Below, piece by piece: positions 34,776-45,589 of a DNA stretch of 64,000 bases (the stretch's first letter is position 1; each line of letters starts with the position of its first letter). Source of the stretch: Loripinus fragilis (lineage: Eukaryota; Mollusca; Bivalvia; Lucinida; Lucinidae). The notes below the pieces were generated by a model. That model did not search any database. It was not told the origin of the DNA and worked only from the letters and a program-made list of their open reading frames with translations. The DNA lies in NCBI GenBank assembly GCA_964019695.1, contig OZ026525.1, positions 64,512,253 to 64,576,252 on the forward strand, in the 5' to 3' direction. Both the position numbers and the translations under genes were made by a program.

Positions 34776-35360
34776 ATATTATATTCAGGCGCTTGCTCAA
34801 TAGAATATGTTTAAAATGATTTATTATTAGATCTGTAAGTTGTAAAATGGGCACATTTTAAATTTTAAGATGAATTTGTTATGCTATTGAGGGATGGGGA
34901 TGAATAGGAACGTTTTGATTCATGTGATTGCTTGTTTGACGTATTCGAGTCAGTTTATGCTTCAACTCATATAGAGCTGGAACGAAAGATTCTATTATCA
35001 CTTCAGAAAGATCTTATTAAATTTTCTTTTCCATCTTAAATCTGTCTCAGTTTGATGGGCGTGTTTAGATTTGAACAGATTCCCGCTGTTTCCCTATATC
35101 TCTGAGGTTTTCAGCATGTTGTTAACTATGGCCTGGCATGGCCGGTCTGGTCTAATCTATCTCTTTGGTTGATAAAGGTCAGGCCAAGTCACTCTAGAAC
35201 TAATTGATATCTCTTAAAGCAGTGATCTATACTATAATATACGTCTCTTCTTAAAGACACATACTTAGGTTAAGATAAAACTGATAATTGACTAAGAGGC
35301 TGCCTCAAAAATTAGAATTCCTCATCTGACAGACATGGGGGCTCAGACTGGGAAATTATT
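34776..35360. other. Unique AT-rich sequence
   Basis: No gene, RNA gene or repeat recognised. Confidence 0.4.
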
Positions 35361-35680
35361 TATCAACTACATATCTAGTACACAAGTACATGTATATCCA
35401 TACAGGTTATATATATAAACGGCCAGTGTGATATTTTAGGGAAAAATATAGCAAACGCTTTAGGTTCTACTTTTGTTATTTCAAATTTTAATGAAAATGA
35501 TTTATGCATTGTGATTTTGATTTCCAGGGAAACGATATGAAAAGATCAAAGACCTGTTCTAATGGGGGATTATTGGCGCTCTGTTCGGGGTCATAAAGAG
35601 GCCCCTAAAGGGTTTCGTTCCTTTCAGAGGATAACCTATATGGATATGCATGTACATGTGTACTAGATATGTAGTTGATA
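35361..35680. mobile_element. 320-bp element with 50-bp terminal inverted repeats
   Basis: TATCAACTACATATCTAGTA, CACAAGTACATGTATATCCA and TACAGGTTAT (35361-35410) mirror ATAACCTATATGGATATGCA, TGTACATGTGTACTAGATAT and GTAGTTGATA (35631-35680) with about five mismatches. The interior has no ORF and is unlike other elements here. Confidence 0.8.
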
Positions 35681-36073
35681 ACTCAATGTAGCTGCGCATG
35701 TCAGTTTAAAGAATGAAGACACGCATAGACAATGAGTACCAAAATCTTATGATCCTTCTGACCCGTTTCTGGTCATGAAACAGATAATTACCCTTATTAG
35801 AATGATTTTGGTGGTAAATAGTGCAAATTCTCAGAAGATGCTGCATTTGTCTACCCAGTTGCAGAGCTTGTTTTTAGTCTATTCATGTTATTTTGCTCTC
35901 ATTAACCAGCGACATTATACAATTATTCATTATAAAATTGTTGCATTCTTTTGAGGTTAATATCAGGATCTGTCAACCCGAGAAAGTCATTATCACCGAG
36001 GTTAAGCCAAAGGTTATCAGCAGACAATTGTTTGTTTTATGACATTTAAGCTGTATAATATTAGAACTAAAAT
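35681..36073. other. Unique AT-rich sequence
   Basis: Nothing recognised. Confidence 0.4.
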
Positions 36074-36240
36074 GAGTTGTGGACAGGTAGGCATGACTTT
36101 TGTCAAGGCTGTCTGACAGCTAAAATAGTTTTGGGAATCCTGACATCAGATCTAAAGCTAGCTGTGGACAGCCCAAGGGCAGGTAGACATGGGTTTTGTC
36201 AAGGCTGTCTGACAGCTAAAAAGTTTTGGGATTCCTTTAG
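36074..36240 (+). repeat. Two-copy direct repeat, ~60-65 bp
   Basis: GTTGTGGACAGGTAGGCATG, TTGTCAAGGCTGTCTGACAG and CTAAAATAGTTTTGGGAATC near 36074-36136 return as GGGCAGGTAGACATGG, TTGTCAAGGCTGTCTGACAG and CTAAAAAGTTTTGGGATTC near 36175-36234. Confidence 0.8.
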
Positions 36241-36390
36241 CAAGCACGATCAAGCAAGAGCTTTTATACAAAGCTGTTGCAGTCATTTTCAGACAACGAG
36301 AGGAGGACGTTGCTGACTTTTCATAATCTTGATAAGATTGTCAGAACAAAACACAGAGCATCTTCTTTATTAAATAACATCGATAACGCA

Positions 36391-37592
36391 GGGATCTTTC
36401 ATGCAAACCAAACATCTATGTGTCTTGATCCACTCCAGAACTAAGTGCGAGGTTGGTGCCATTAAACATATTTAAGCCCTCTGGTTATTTTTTTTTTTTT
36501 TGCTGACCGTTCCAAAGCGGTGCTTCTTTTGTGGATCCTTTTGGCTATCTTTGTTTCATGTTTATCTTTGTTACTTTGTCTTGTCTGTGCCTTGCAGCCT
36601 TGCGATCACCTGCTGGGAAAGGGCTGACCTATTGGCTCTCTTGTATGTTGTGTTTTCTTGTGTTTTTGTCACTTTCCCATATAATGGTGTTCCGGGTCAG
36701 GTATGGCACTTGATTGTATCGATTCCTGACCTTTGCCTTCCCCTCTACTTTGAATGCTAAACACACCCGCTTCAATGCACGAGGTCAGACAAGGTCCTAC
36801 CATGCTAGAACTTAGGACATGCCTTGTGGTTCATGAAGTGAAATGCTTTACGTAGTCGATCCAAAACGTCTTAAGAAAGATTTTGCAGACAGATTAAGTT
36901 TAAGGTCGTTAATATCGATAAAAACTGAAAGGAACTGCATGTTGGCGTAAAACCAAAGTTTTAGTACACATCATCAGATGTTTTACCTTCAAAACATATC
37001 CCATGTGAGTTTGAACTTGATTACTATTACACCCTGTTTAACCATGTATATGCACATCACGTAATTATATCAATACCATACTATTAACCTCGTTCTTCTC
37101 TGAAAGATTAAGGATTTGCCGAGGAATGCATTGCTATTGCACCGTGGAAACAAATGCATACAATAATAAATCAAAGATCGATGAAAATTGAACATGAAGC
37201 ATTATTTCATTAACTCTTTCGTTTGGACTGCTGATTTTTTTTTCAAAGTAAGGAAGAGGGCAAAGATCAGGAATCGATACCATCAAGAACCACACCTTAC
37301 CCAGGATAAAAATGGGAAAGTGACAACGTCACAATTAGACATCACAAACGAGAGCCAAGAGGTCAGCCCGTTCCCAGCAGGTGACCACAAGGCATCAATA
37401 AACAGACGTGCATGAAAGAACAACAAAACAAGACTGAAATAACATAAATGATCCACAAAAGAAGTACCGCCTTGGAACGGTCAGTAAAAATATTTTACAG
37501 GAGGGCTTAAACCGGTTTAACGGTGCACAAACCTCACCCTTAGTTCAGATGTGGATCAAGACACAAAGATGTTTGGTTTGCATGAAAGACCC
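36391..37592. mobile_element. 1.2-kb fold-back element with ~365-bp terminal inverted repeats
   Basis: The left arm starts GGGATCTTTCATGCAAACCA. It contains TGACCGTTCCAAAGCGGTGC, AGTGACAAAAACA in complement, GGTCAGGTATGGCACTTGAT and GATTCCTGACCTTTGCCTTC. The right arm mirrors these in reverse order: GGGCAAAGATCAGGAATCGA, GGAAAGTGACAACGTCACAA, GCACCGCTTTGGAACGG-like TACCGCCTTGGAACGGTCAG, and GGTTTGCATGAAAGACCCC. The spacer is about 480 bp. Arms have drifted (estimated 75-85% identity). A hydrophobic ORF at 36500-36760 lies inside the left arm and is not credible as a gene. No transposase is seen. Confidence 0.75.
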
Positions 37593-38439
37593 CTAAATAA
37601 TCAATGCACCATCTCCTAGAACATATAAATCAAGATATAAAAAGGAGATAAGCAAAGATAAGGACTCAACAGTAAATAAAACTGAATACCGGGGCAAAAG
37701 AAATCCAGCAGGTAAACCCTGGTGGGCCTGACAACAGCCAAAGCATCAGGCCCCTACCATCTCATCAATAGATAAGTCTTCATAGAGTCTGAAGTCCGAC
37801 CCACCGGCGTGCAATTAAAGAGGAAAGCAAAGTTGCCATTCGTGATTGGGTTGACCACCAAGCATGCAGTCTGTTGCAATACATAAATGTTATAGCCAAT
37901 CTTTTTATAATGGGAAATTATTTTAATGAACTGTGCTGAAAAATTATTATAACCAGCAATCTTCTTCTATTTATACACCAAGTCACCATAGAATTCAGGT
38001 TCCGAAAGTCCCTGGCGCAAAATTAACTTTTTCAATAGATGCTTATTGAAATACCTTCACAGCGCCAAACTGCCAAAATTCTATGTCGATATGTTTAATA
38101 TACTTAACCAACTATATTTGTTGTGATCGATGCCTTTCATCGACTTAAGCAGTCAAATTATTCACCCTATTTACAAACTACCCACCCTCGTATCCCCCTC
38201 ACCCACAGCATGGATCCTATGCTTAAAGTCACAACCTCACCCGCAGGGATCAACCCACTCACCTTGTTACAAGTCGGGTTTGTTTTGCCCCAATATATCC
38301 TGCATGTAATACATCATATAATACAAAAAAAGATATATTTGATTGAAGCGCCCAACGCATTGGGCAATAAATGGTCCAGCTCCTGCGAATATGAGACCTA
38401 TCGCATATGCAAAAAGTCACTATATTATAGAACCAGTTA

Positions 38440-38441
<2 letters not shown>
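37593..38441. other. Mostly unique sequence with a dispersed repeat at 37785-37885
   Basis: GAGTCTGAAGTCCGACCCAC, GCAATTAAAGAGGAAAGCA and GCATGCAGTCTGTTGC at 37785-37885 recur in the same order and orientation at 41270-41370. The rest shows no gene. Confidence 0.5.

Positions 38442-38485
<44 letters not shown>
38442..38485 (+). repeat. A-tract of ~44 bases
   Basis: Uninterrupted A run directly before the dispersed repeat that contains palindrome copy C. It may be a retroposon tail or simple-sequence expansion. Confidence 0.95.
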
Positions 38486-38487
<2 letters not shown>

Positions 38488-38640
38488 GCGCAAAATTGCG
38501 ACTATATTCTTATCGTGTGTTTTGGGCGCTCAAAAGAACAGTCTCATTGAGACGTTTTTTTTGAGTAATCACAACATATGTTTTGGTTGAGAATTAAGAA
38601 AAAATAATGTTCAGTTACGCACTTTTATCTGGAGCCTGCT
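38486..38640. repeat. Dispersed repeat containing palindromic element, copy C (38516-38595)
   Basis: GTGTGTTTTGGGCGCTCAAA, AGAACAGTCTCATTGAGACG and TTTTTTTTGAGTAATCACAA then CATATGTTTTGGTTGAGAA match 3672-3760. The flanks GCGCAAAATTGCGACTATAT and CTTTTATCTGGAGCCTGC match 1420-1550, so the palindrome belongs to a longer repeat unit. Confidence 0.8.
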
Positions 38641-38813
38641 ATATAAACATGCATGTGCAGCTACCTACTTGGTTTATTCCTAATTTTGGAATGAACCTTC
38701 ATCTACTTTGTGTGTGCAAGTAGCGAAAGTTCTGGTGAGACTACACACCGGAGTCTTTGCTGATCGCATTTGCTATAACTACCTAAACTCCCAATAGCTG
38801 ATCAAAATGACAT

Positions 38814-39053
38814 TTGAACCAGTGCATGAGATTTCCAACAATGTGGTATGTGCGACCAGCAAAGTCTCAGATCAGCCTGCGCATACGCGCAGTCTGATAA
38901 GAGCCTTTGCTAGTCGCTTGAGTATTCTATGATTGTTAAGCTAATGACTGAACACCATTTTTAAGCTTAAAAGGAGGCTGCAGAGGCTCGTCCGAGTCTA
39001 CACATATCAAAATGCCACATTGTTGGAAATCTCATGCGCTGCCGGGCTCATTT
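38814..39053. mobile_element. ATATGAGCC MITE, copy 3
   Basis: GCATGAGATTTCCAACAATG at the left is mirrored by CATTGTTGGAAATCTCATGC at the right. The CAGCCTGCGCATACGCGCAG core is present. Same orientation as 27225-27457. The outermost bases are eroded. Confidence 0.9.
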
Positions 39054-39864
39054 GTTATAGAGGTGTGGGGTGAAGACAGTCCATTATTCTTCTTCGTCCG
39101 AGCAATCATAGAAATATTTGATCAGACGACGTAATCGTCTCGCCAATGCCGTCCTTGTTTGCAAACATGTGTCTCGTTTGGTTGTAAATGATTAATTTAA
39201 CCTCATGTCATGAGACACTGGTCGCAGGTACGGTCTAGCTCCTCTTGTCTGACGGATGTACGTCCTCGTATGACCAAAGCTGTTTTGAGGGTGGCAGGGT
39301 GTTAATCACAAACATTTCTGTCAAGATTCAGCGCCATTACTTCAATCCAATTTACAGATACATAGTAAACTATAGGTAACAGCCAACCTTGTAGCGTCAG
39401 TGGAGATATCGTTTCTGACTGAAACAATGAAGATGGGTGGCCGTCGGGTGTACGCTCTACATGTGCATTCTGCTCTGGTGAACCAGTATGTTAGCTTGTT
39501 TTTAAAATGTTAATTAATGCAATCTTCTTTTTCAAGATGCCAATAAAGCTACACGCTTATCAGGCGATAAGTATAAATTTCTTAATTGCATGCACGTGCT
39601 TTCGACAGTTCCTTATATCTGAATTCTGACGTTTGAAGAATTCATCAATTTTCGCCAGTTTAAACTTAATTTCAGTATCATTTTCTACCGTCCTAGGGTT
39701 AAAATATATCCCATTATCGTCTCATATCTTCTTAGCAACGATTGTAGGTGCTTAACAGCCAGGGAAAGTAATAAAAGAAACCGATAGGTTATCAATGTTT
39801 GTATGGTTTGGAGATTAATTTCGGCATTCCGCGAAAGAAAATAGTGCCTTAGTTCATAAGCAAG
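39054..39864. other. Unique sequence around the weak exon candidate
   Basis: Apart from the first-exon candidate at 39427, nothing is recognised. Confidence 0.4.
39427..39485 (+). CDS. Weak candidate first coding exon
   Basis: AACAATGA is an acceptable start context. Twenty open codons (MKMGGRRVYALHVHSALVNQ) lead into CA|GTATGT, a consensus-like donor at about 39486. The base composition is more balanced than the flanks. No downstream exon was identified and the peptide matches no family I know, so this is only a pointer for transcript evidence. Confidence 0.15.
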
Positions 39865-39925
39865 CGAAATGTGCCTTGAACGGCCTGCGCAAATGCGCAG
39901 GCCGTCAGGACACATTCCGTTCGCC
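39865..39925. repeat. Short CpG palindrome
   Basis: CGAAATGTGCCTTGAACGGC, CTGCGCAAATGCGCAG, GCCGTCAGGACACATTCCG: a ~55-bp hairpin whose centre resembles the CCTGCGCATACGCGCAG core of the MITEs. Confidence 0.65.
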
Positions 39926-40377
39926 GTATCCATTCAGCGACTAACATCAATTGTGTGTATGGAATTCAAAGCATGTCGAACTGGTATGAGCGATTGCGCA
40001 TGCGTATTTGCGCGTGAAATCAGTGCACGGGACGGTCCTGCCTTCCGCGTTTCGTTCCTTTCGGTGAAATCGATTTGGCATTGACCCTAAGATGAATCAT
40101 GGACTCGGATATTGTACAAATAACTAACAGGATTTTCTTGTACGAAATATACGCGTACATCGTATTGATCACGAAGTCGGCAGCTTTAGAGAGACGTGAA
40201 TGAAAAACCGTCAATACATCAGAAAGCGTAGCATTTTTCCAAAGAAACGCTCTTTCAGACGAAAACAAATTTAATCAACGAGCTGCTGATTAAGTTAAGT
40301 GCATCATATGAACTTTATTTCATTCCGCTAACGACCCTCTTTGACACAGTGAGCTCGGATTGATGTGACTGTTGTGA
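39926..40377. other. Unique, CpG-containing sequence
   Basis: An 82-codon minus-strand ORF (40268-40020) covers part of this but shows no recognised family or splice pattern. It is noted, not called. Confidence 0.35.
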
Positions 40378-40705
40378 AGTTTTACGTTCTATCGTCGAGG
40401 TTCTTCTAACAAACGGGCACTGCCGTGTTAGCTGGCTCTGTACGTCGACACACCTATTAATTAATCTCATTCATAGCACACAATCAATACTGTGTTATGA
40501 AGAATAGGGACCTGTTTCCAATGTAAATTAAACAAAATCGTTATTTTACGTCCTATTGTTGATCCTCCAACAAACAGGCACTGCCATGTTATAGCGGGCT
40601 CTGTTCGTCGCTAATCGAACATTGACAAATTACCAGTCCATTTCCTTCATACCATACATCAATACTGCGTTATGAAGAAGAGGGACCTGTTTCCAATGAA
40701 TGAGA
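40378..40705 (+). repeat. Two-copy diverged tandem duplication (~165-175 bp)
   Basis: TTTTACGTTCTATCGTCGAG, CAAACGGGCACTGCCGTG and TATGAAGAATAGGGACCTGT then TTCCAATG recur as TTTTACGTCCTATTGTTGAT, CAAACAGGCACTGCCATG and TATGAAGAAGAGGGACCTGT then TTCCAATG. Confidence 0.8.
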
Positions 40706-40916
40706 GTGGACTTTTAATTCAATAAAAATCGTTATTTTTTTCTTTTGACTAGAAAATTTTAGAATTCCGGAAATGCTACTCGAACCGATTAAGGTTGAAA
40801 AAAATACCATTTTTCTTCATGGCAAAACATTTTAATCCGTCAAGCAGAATATCCTTTAAAACTAATATCAGGTTCAAAATCTGATCAAATAGCATTGCCA
40901 GAGTTCTTAATACCCG

Positions 40917-41070
40917 CAGTCTGATCAGAGCCTTTGCTAGTCGCTCGGATATTCTACTGGCCGAACAACATTTGGAGTTTCTAAGCTTAAAAGGAGGCTG
41001 CACAGGTTCGTCTGAGTCTACACTTGTCAAAATGCCACATTGTTGGAAATCACATGTCGCGGCTCAAACT
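40917..41070. mobile_element. ATATGAGCC MITE, copy 4 (left-truncated)
   Basis: Starts inside the core at CGCAGTCTGATCAGAGCC and runs to the right end, CCACATTGTTGGAAATCACA then TGTCGCGGCTCA. The left third is absent. Confidence 0.85.
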
Positions 41071-41494
41071 TGTTTAGCTCGCGTGGAGGCTTCCTAACTG
41101 CTCCAATGTATCATCACAGGGAAACAATAAAATCACTTAACAAACTGTGATGAAACAAGAAAATGGCTCTCAACTCACAGACAGTCAGAGCTATAGAAAC
41201 CCATTGGGTCTTGCCAAAGACAAACATCTGACACTGACCCACCAATGAAAGTTTTAGGCCAGGGTTGTCGTCGAGTCTGAAGCCTGGCCTACCGTTATGC
41301 AATTAAAGAGGAAAGCATAGCCGTTATTGGGTTCGTAGCCAGGCATGCAGACTGGCGCATAGCATACATGCTATACAGACAGACATAAGTTAAGCAACAC
41401 CTCAATATTTTCCTAGAAAACGAAGGAATCTTTCCGGTCATGAATATTTTCTTGTTTTATTTATGAAAAGAGATAAAGTGGTGACAATTTACAG
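41071..41494. other. Second copy of the 37785-37885 dispersed repeat plus unique DNA
   Basis: GAGTCTGAAGCCTGGCCTAC, GCAATTAAAGAGGAAAGCA and GCATGCAGACTGGC at 41274-41360 match 37785-37885. No gene. Confidence 0.5.
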
Positions 41495-42404
41495 CAAAGG
41501 ATCATTGACAGTTTGGGCCTCATACGCCTATTTTTTTGATTCCCAGAACGCTGCTTTTGAGCTTCTGGTGTGGTGTATGTAGTATCAGTGCAAAAGGTGA
41601 AGCAAGAGCCAGCTTGCAAAATATTTTCAAAATTCCTACGCACTCGAGAGTTATGGCAGATAGAAAGGGGAGGGGTCTGAAATTTCATGACAATAAAAGG
41701 TGCTTTAAAAAGTGGTTTAAGCAAAACACATGTGAAAACAATTACAGCGTGTGAATATTTTACATTTTCTTAGACTTTCTTGCTCATATATCTATCTGCA
41801 AGTTGTCACCAAGGGTATAAGATCAGGACACTTATTTAAGATGTAACATATACAACATGATGTAATCAACGAGAAAGGTCAATTATTGATGTAATAGATG
41901 ATATTTGAGAAAGAATCAATATATATCACATATGTACTTTTAAATCTCTGGTCTTTGGTTCCAAAACATTAGAAACTATATTCATTTCTGATTACCAAGC
42001 CCATGGACTAATGTTAGAGATGTTATCAATTAACTTTTTGACACATTTCCTAATACTGTGCATATAATGCTAACTATAGAGCCTCAAATAGAAAAGATAG
42101 TTTTACATTTAAACAAGACACATCAATATATGTTCCTGTTTATTGAAAATATTCAAAACTAGTTCACATTCAAGTAACACTAATATTAAACGTTTGTCGT
42201 TTGCTTCTGTGGCAATCATCATTATCACCGGGCAACCTGTAGAATCATCACACAGTATTTCAATCAATTCCTAATGCACAATTTTAACACCAGTCCACTC
42301 AAAATCGATGAGCCATCATCATCAACTTCCCAACTATGCCATTCATGGCTTGGCACATTCCGAAACTGATATGAATGCTGATAATTGGCTCCTTGAACAT
42401 GCGT

Positions 42405-42737
42405 TTACAGTGATACACTGCAAGTAGGAGAAAGACTAAGGCTATAAGGAGGAAAAAAGGTTACACTAAAAGTATGGAGTACCTGGCTTTGATATTTTTT
42501 CTTACTTTGGTATAGGTTGCCTTTCCGTACATGCAAAAAAAACACATTTTCACCTAATGATGTATCTGAACACTTATCATCTTTCCGCAAGCATTCAAAA
42601 ACTTCTATGACGTCGTAGTACTTATGAAGTGCTGGAAGAAAGGTCATTCTTCCCCTTCGAATGAACGAGCTAGATTTATCATAGCAGGTAAAGCAATGCA
42701 ATGCATGATGAACAGAGCACAAATTAGACCATTTCAC
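42405..42737 (-). pseudogene. Fragment of uncharacterised GCDTTS-motif protein (C-terminal part), probably transposon-linked
   Basis: A 110-codon open segment contains LHCFTCYDKSSSFIRRGR near its start, followed by ALHKYYDVIEVFECL. From memory, this resembles the Leu-His-x-Phe-Thr-Gly-Cys-Asp-Thr-Thr-Ser-x-Phe-x-Gly-Arg-Gly-Lys signature of a large uncharacterised metazoan family, which occurs in many copies in invertebrate genomes and is thought to have a PIN/FEN-like nuclease fold. Conserved positions are already lost here (CYDKSS for GCDTTS). After about residue 75 the sequence turns low-complexity. No upstream continuation exists on this strand. The N-terminal part of the same family lies 350 bp to the right on the opposite strand, so the source ORF has been broken and inverted. 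Both pieces sit between the inverted repeats at 41495-41735 and 46206-46446. Confidence 0.45.
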
Positions 42738-43081
42738 TTCAATGATTCACTAAGTTTCTTAGATCAGAGCGCTTATTAAAGGATGTTACATATGTAACTG
42801 GACTTAATAAATGAGCAAGGGAATTGTCTTGGCAATATCCTTTTTGATTACACCGTCAGAGCCAAGTGTTTTCAATTTCAGCCTTTTCAACGGATCATGA
42901 AATGGGACAGCCTTACCAACTTGTTTACTCTGTATACATAAACTATTGAGTACAATAAAGACCTACTGGTTATCCTATTCTACCCAAAGCCCAGTTCCCT
43001 CTTTTGAATGCAACAGCCGATGATATGCATGCAAAAACTGAGGAAGCAAAGGTTTAACATTTTTATCTTGGGGCTTGCTTC

Positions 43082-43757
43082 CAGGTATTGACACCAACAA
43101 ATGAACCAGTAGCAAACGTAGTTGATGGCAATGTCGCACTTTATGTCATTTCTCATATACCAAATAACTTTCAAGGTGTAGCAGAAATGGTAAAAGACCG
43201 TCTGCCAAAATCATCAAGAGTCGACTTTGTTACAGAAATATCTAAAGAAAACTCAATTAAATTCTTTGGCACAAACAACGTGGAAAATCGAAAATACTTT
43301 TGATCTTAGGCCTGAAGACTTAAGCCTCAAAGGACTGGAAAGGTTCCATGGCAAATGGTGTAAACAAAAAGCAGCGTATCAAACGTCTGTTTGACCAATG
43401 GCAGAAAACTTAATGTATTCTTAGAGGTACACGGTAGAGACATATATTTTGCAGTATCAGAGCAATGCTATCAAATGACTAGCACGGATGCAGAGGCAGT
43501 TGCAGTAAGATTGCTCTCATCACTTCACAGGAAGAGACATATGCCAGAAGCATATACTCCATTGTATGCATATATGTTAAACAGCACCAACCACTACCCA
43601 TATTTAATTTAGTGGTTGATCCCCTGACACCGACATGCTGTTTCTGCTTTTGAAAAATGCTAAGGATTCAAGTTATAGCTTAGTCATTTTGTTTGATACT
43701 GGCACAGGCCACACATACAAAGAAAACTATATTAAGTTCTTTGAGAGCAAAAAATGA
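43082..43757 (+). pseudogene. Decayed N-terminal and middle part of the same uncharacterised family
   Basis: Four collinear pieces in three frames read like one ancestral protein. First, 43082-43303 (frame 2) contains VVDGNVALYVI, SRVDFVTEISKENSIK, and a stop at its end. Second, from about 43391 (frame 2) comes HGRDIYFAVSEQCYQMTSTD. Third, from 43528 (frame 1) comes QEETYARS, apparently a worn EEADTR motif. Fourth, 43626-43757 (frame 3) has DTDMLFLLL and LFDTGTG and ends in TGA. At least one internal stop and two frameshifts make it non-coding. The motif order (DGN start, SIK, EEADTR, DTDxLxLLL, DTGTG) is the order I recall for a PIN/FEN-like family spread by transposons. A CAG acceptor-like site precedes the first piece at about 43085, so an exon origin is possible. 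The family call is from memory. Confidence 0.5.
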
Positions 43758-45000
43758 TGAACACAGGAAAACGCTTATAAGTGATGTGTGTCACAATTAC
43801 AATTTTTAAAAGGTAATTCAATTAATGTTACGCACATAACACCTTATGAAGCTGTATTTTTGTTAAAAAAGCTTTCATAAGTAGTAAAGGCATTCAGCAT
43901 ACAAGCTACATTAATAATTCAAATAAATAGAGAGTTTAACGTCTTCTTACTGTAGCTCAGACTTACAATTCACTTATTCTTAATTTGTATGGTAGCATAT
44001 GTAACATGCTGTTACAGGCTAAACCCCTTGCTTACAGAGTGCAACCTTCTCTTAGTTGACGCAGCTTGAATTGATTTTTAAGATAGGGTATGTCTGCACA
44101 ATATCCAAGCGGGTGGGGTGGAACAGAACCTTACTCAGCTTGCAGTCATAACACTATGTAAGTTGATTCTACTGGTAGTGATGAAATTGACGATTTTTGC
44201 CACAGAAGCAGACACATTGATAGACATTGTATGTGAGGTTGACTTCATTAAAGATTAATTTTGAATATTTACATTTAACAGGAACATTTATCAAGTTGTC
44301 TCGTTTAAATGTGAAACTGTTATTTTCTATTTGTATTCCTATATATTTTAGTATAATACGCATTAGGAAATATGTGATTAAAGTTTATTTATAAATTTTG
44401 TAGCACATGTCCATAGACTTATTATCAGCAATTACCATAATTCCTAAGATTAAGGCACCAGAGGCTAGAGATCTAAAGGAAAACATGTGCAAAATATTCA
44501 TTTTTTTCTGAAATTTCATCTCTTACATCAAGAAACTTGCCTTGCTCATTTTTTATGCCATGTAACATATGTTACAGCCTTTAATAATTGTTCTGATCCT
44601 GGTGTCAAACCGATTTTTTATTATATTATCAAGACAGTCCCAAAAATGTAAGATATCCACCAGTGGCAAATATTTTCATATATATTTTCTTCAATAATAC
44701 ATATCAAAATTTGCTACTTAAAACTGGGGACAGTGTTGTTTAACAGCTCATTTAAGACAATTTGTATAAGATAGAAAAGTAAACTTTGTTGTTTCTATTA
44801 GTCAAATGAGTATGTTAGTAAACCAAGATTAAAACATGTTGAAAAATGCACAGATCGGCTGTAAAAGTAATTGATGTTAGTCACAATTACAATGTTCAGA
44901 TAGAAATTTAAGCTATGTAACGCACATAAAACCATTGGAAGCTGTTATTTTGTTTAAAATGCTTCCATTATGTAGCTAAGTCATCCAGCTAGCAGACAAA
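43745..45000 (+). repeat. Direct repeat pair ~155 bp (43760-43905 and 44850-45000)
   Basis: GTCACAATTACAAT, GTTACGCACATAACACCTTA / GTAACGCACATAAAACCATT, GAAGCTGTATTTTTGTT / GAAGCTGTTATTTTGTT and GCTTTCATAAGTAG / GCTTCCATTATGTAGC occur in the same order. Between them the sequence is AT-rich without a gene. Confidence 0.65.
43923..44128 (+). repeat. ~205-bp dispersed repeat; second copy at 46443-46650
   Basis: AACGTCTTCTTACTGTAGCT, ACAGGCTAAACCCCTTGC, TACAGAGTGCAACCTTCTC and AAGATAGGGTATGTCTGCA have close counterparts in order at 46443-46650, immediately outside the right inverted repeat. The second copy is richer in CpG, so the first looks older or more deaminated. Confidence 0.75.
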
Positions 45001-45227
45001 ATGAGAAAGGATCATTGACACTTGCTATGGGTAAATGCCTATGGTTTTCAGCAAAGCTAAAAGTTTGTCAATCGTCCCTTTCTTCACATGGAAGCTACCC
45101 TGACCTGAATTCTTTATGGCTGTGAAATCCGTTTTCGATATTAAATGCTTTAAGGATGTAAAAATTTGGGTAGAACAATCAGTTTTACATTATGATATAT
45201 AGATATCCAAAAACATTTTCTAAAATA

Positions 45228-45326
45228 TCACCCCCCCCCCCCCGTGTGCCAGCAAAAGCTTTTGCATGTATATGTGTTACCATATTTTACACATTGTATG
45301 GAAGTGGCTTGCTGGCACACGGGGGG
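45228..45326. mobile_element. 99-bp MITE-like element with CCCCCCGTGTGCCAGCAA ends
   Basis: A C14 run and GTGTGCCAGCAAAAGC at the left mirror GCTTGCTGGCACACGGGGGG at the right. The 55-bp interior, TTTTGCATGTATATGTGTTA, is AT-rich. Confidence 0.7.
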
Positions 45327-45589
45327 AAAAGATGTTCAGCAGCCCAAAAACCCAGGGCCTAAGCCCATAAAATGCCTTTTCTACCAATAAGAAATTAATG
45401 ACAGTAATGAAGTTCTCTAGAACCAACCTCCGATATTGATTTGTATTCTGTGCTAGTTTAATATAAAGTACTAAAGATTAAAAGTAGAATTAGCAAGGTT
45501 TTATGCATTTTTTCATAAGAAAAAATCTCACTGTTATTAAATGACACATTATTTTTCAAACGTCCTGTACTTCTATATTTGCATGCTAG

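Noticed and set aside
40020..40268. 82-codon minus-strand ORF with a hydrophobic middle
   Set aside because: No transmembrane family recognised and no splice context. The frame has no conserved-looking motif.
41461..41754. ORFs on both strands of 72-87 codons
   Set aside because: They lie in the left 241-bp inverted repeat, whose mirror copy at 46206-46446 does not keep the frame.
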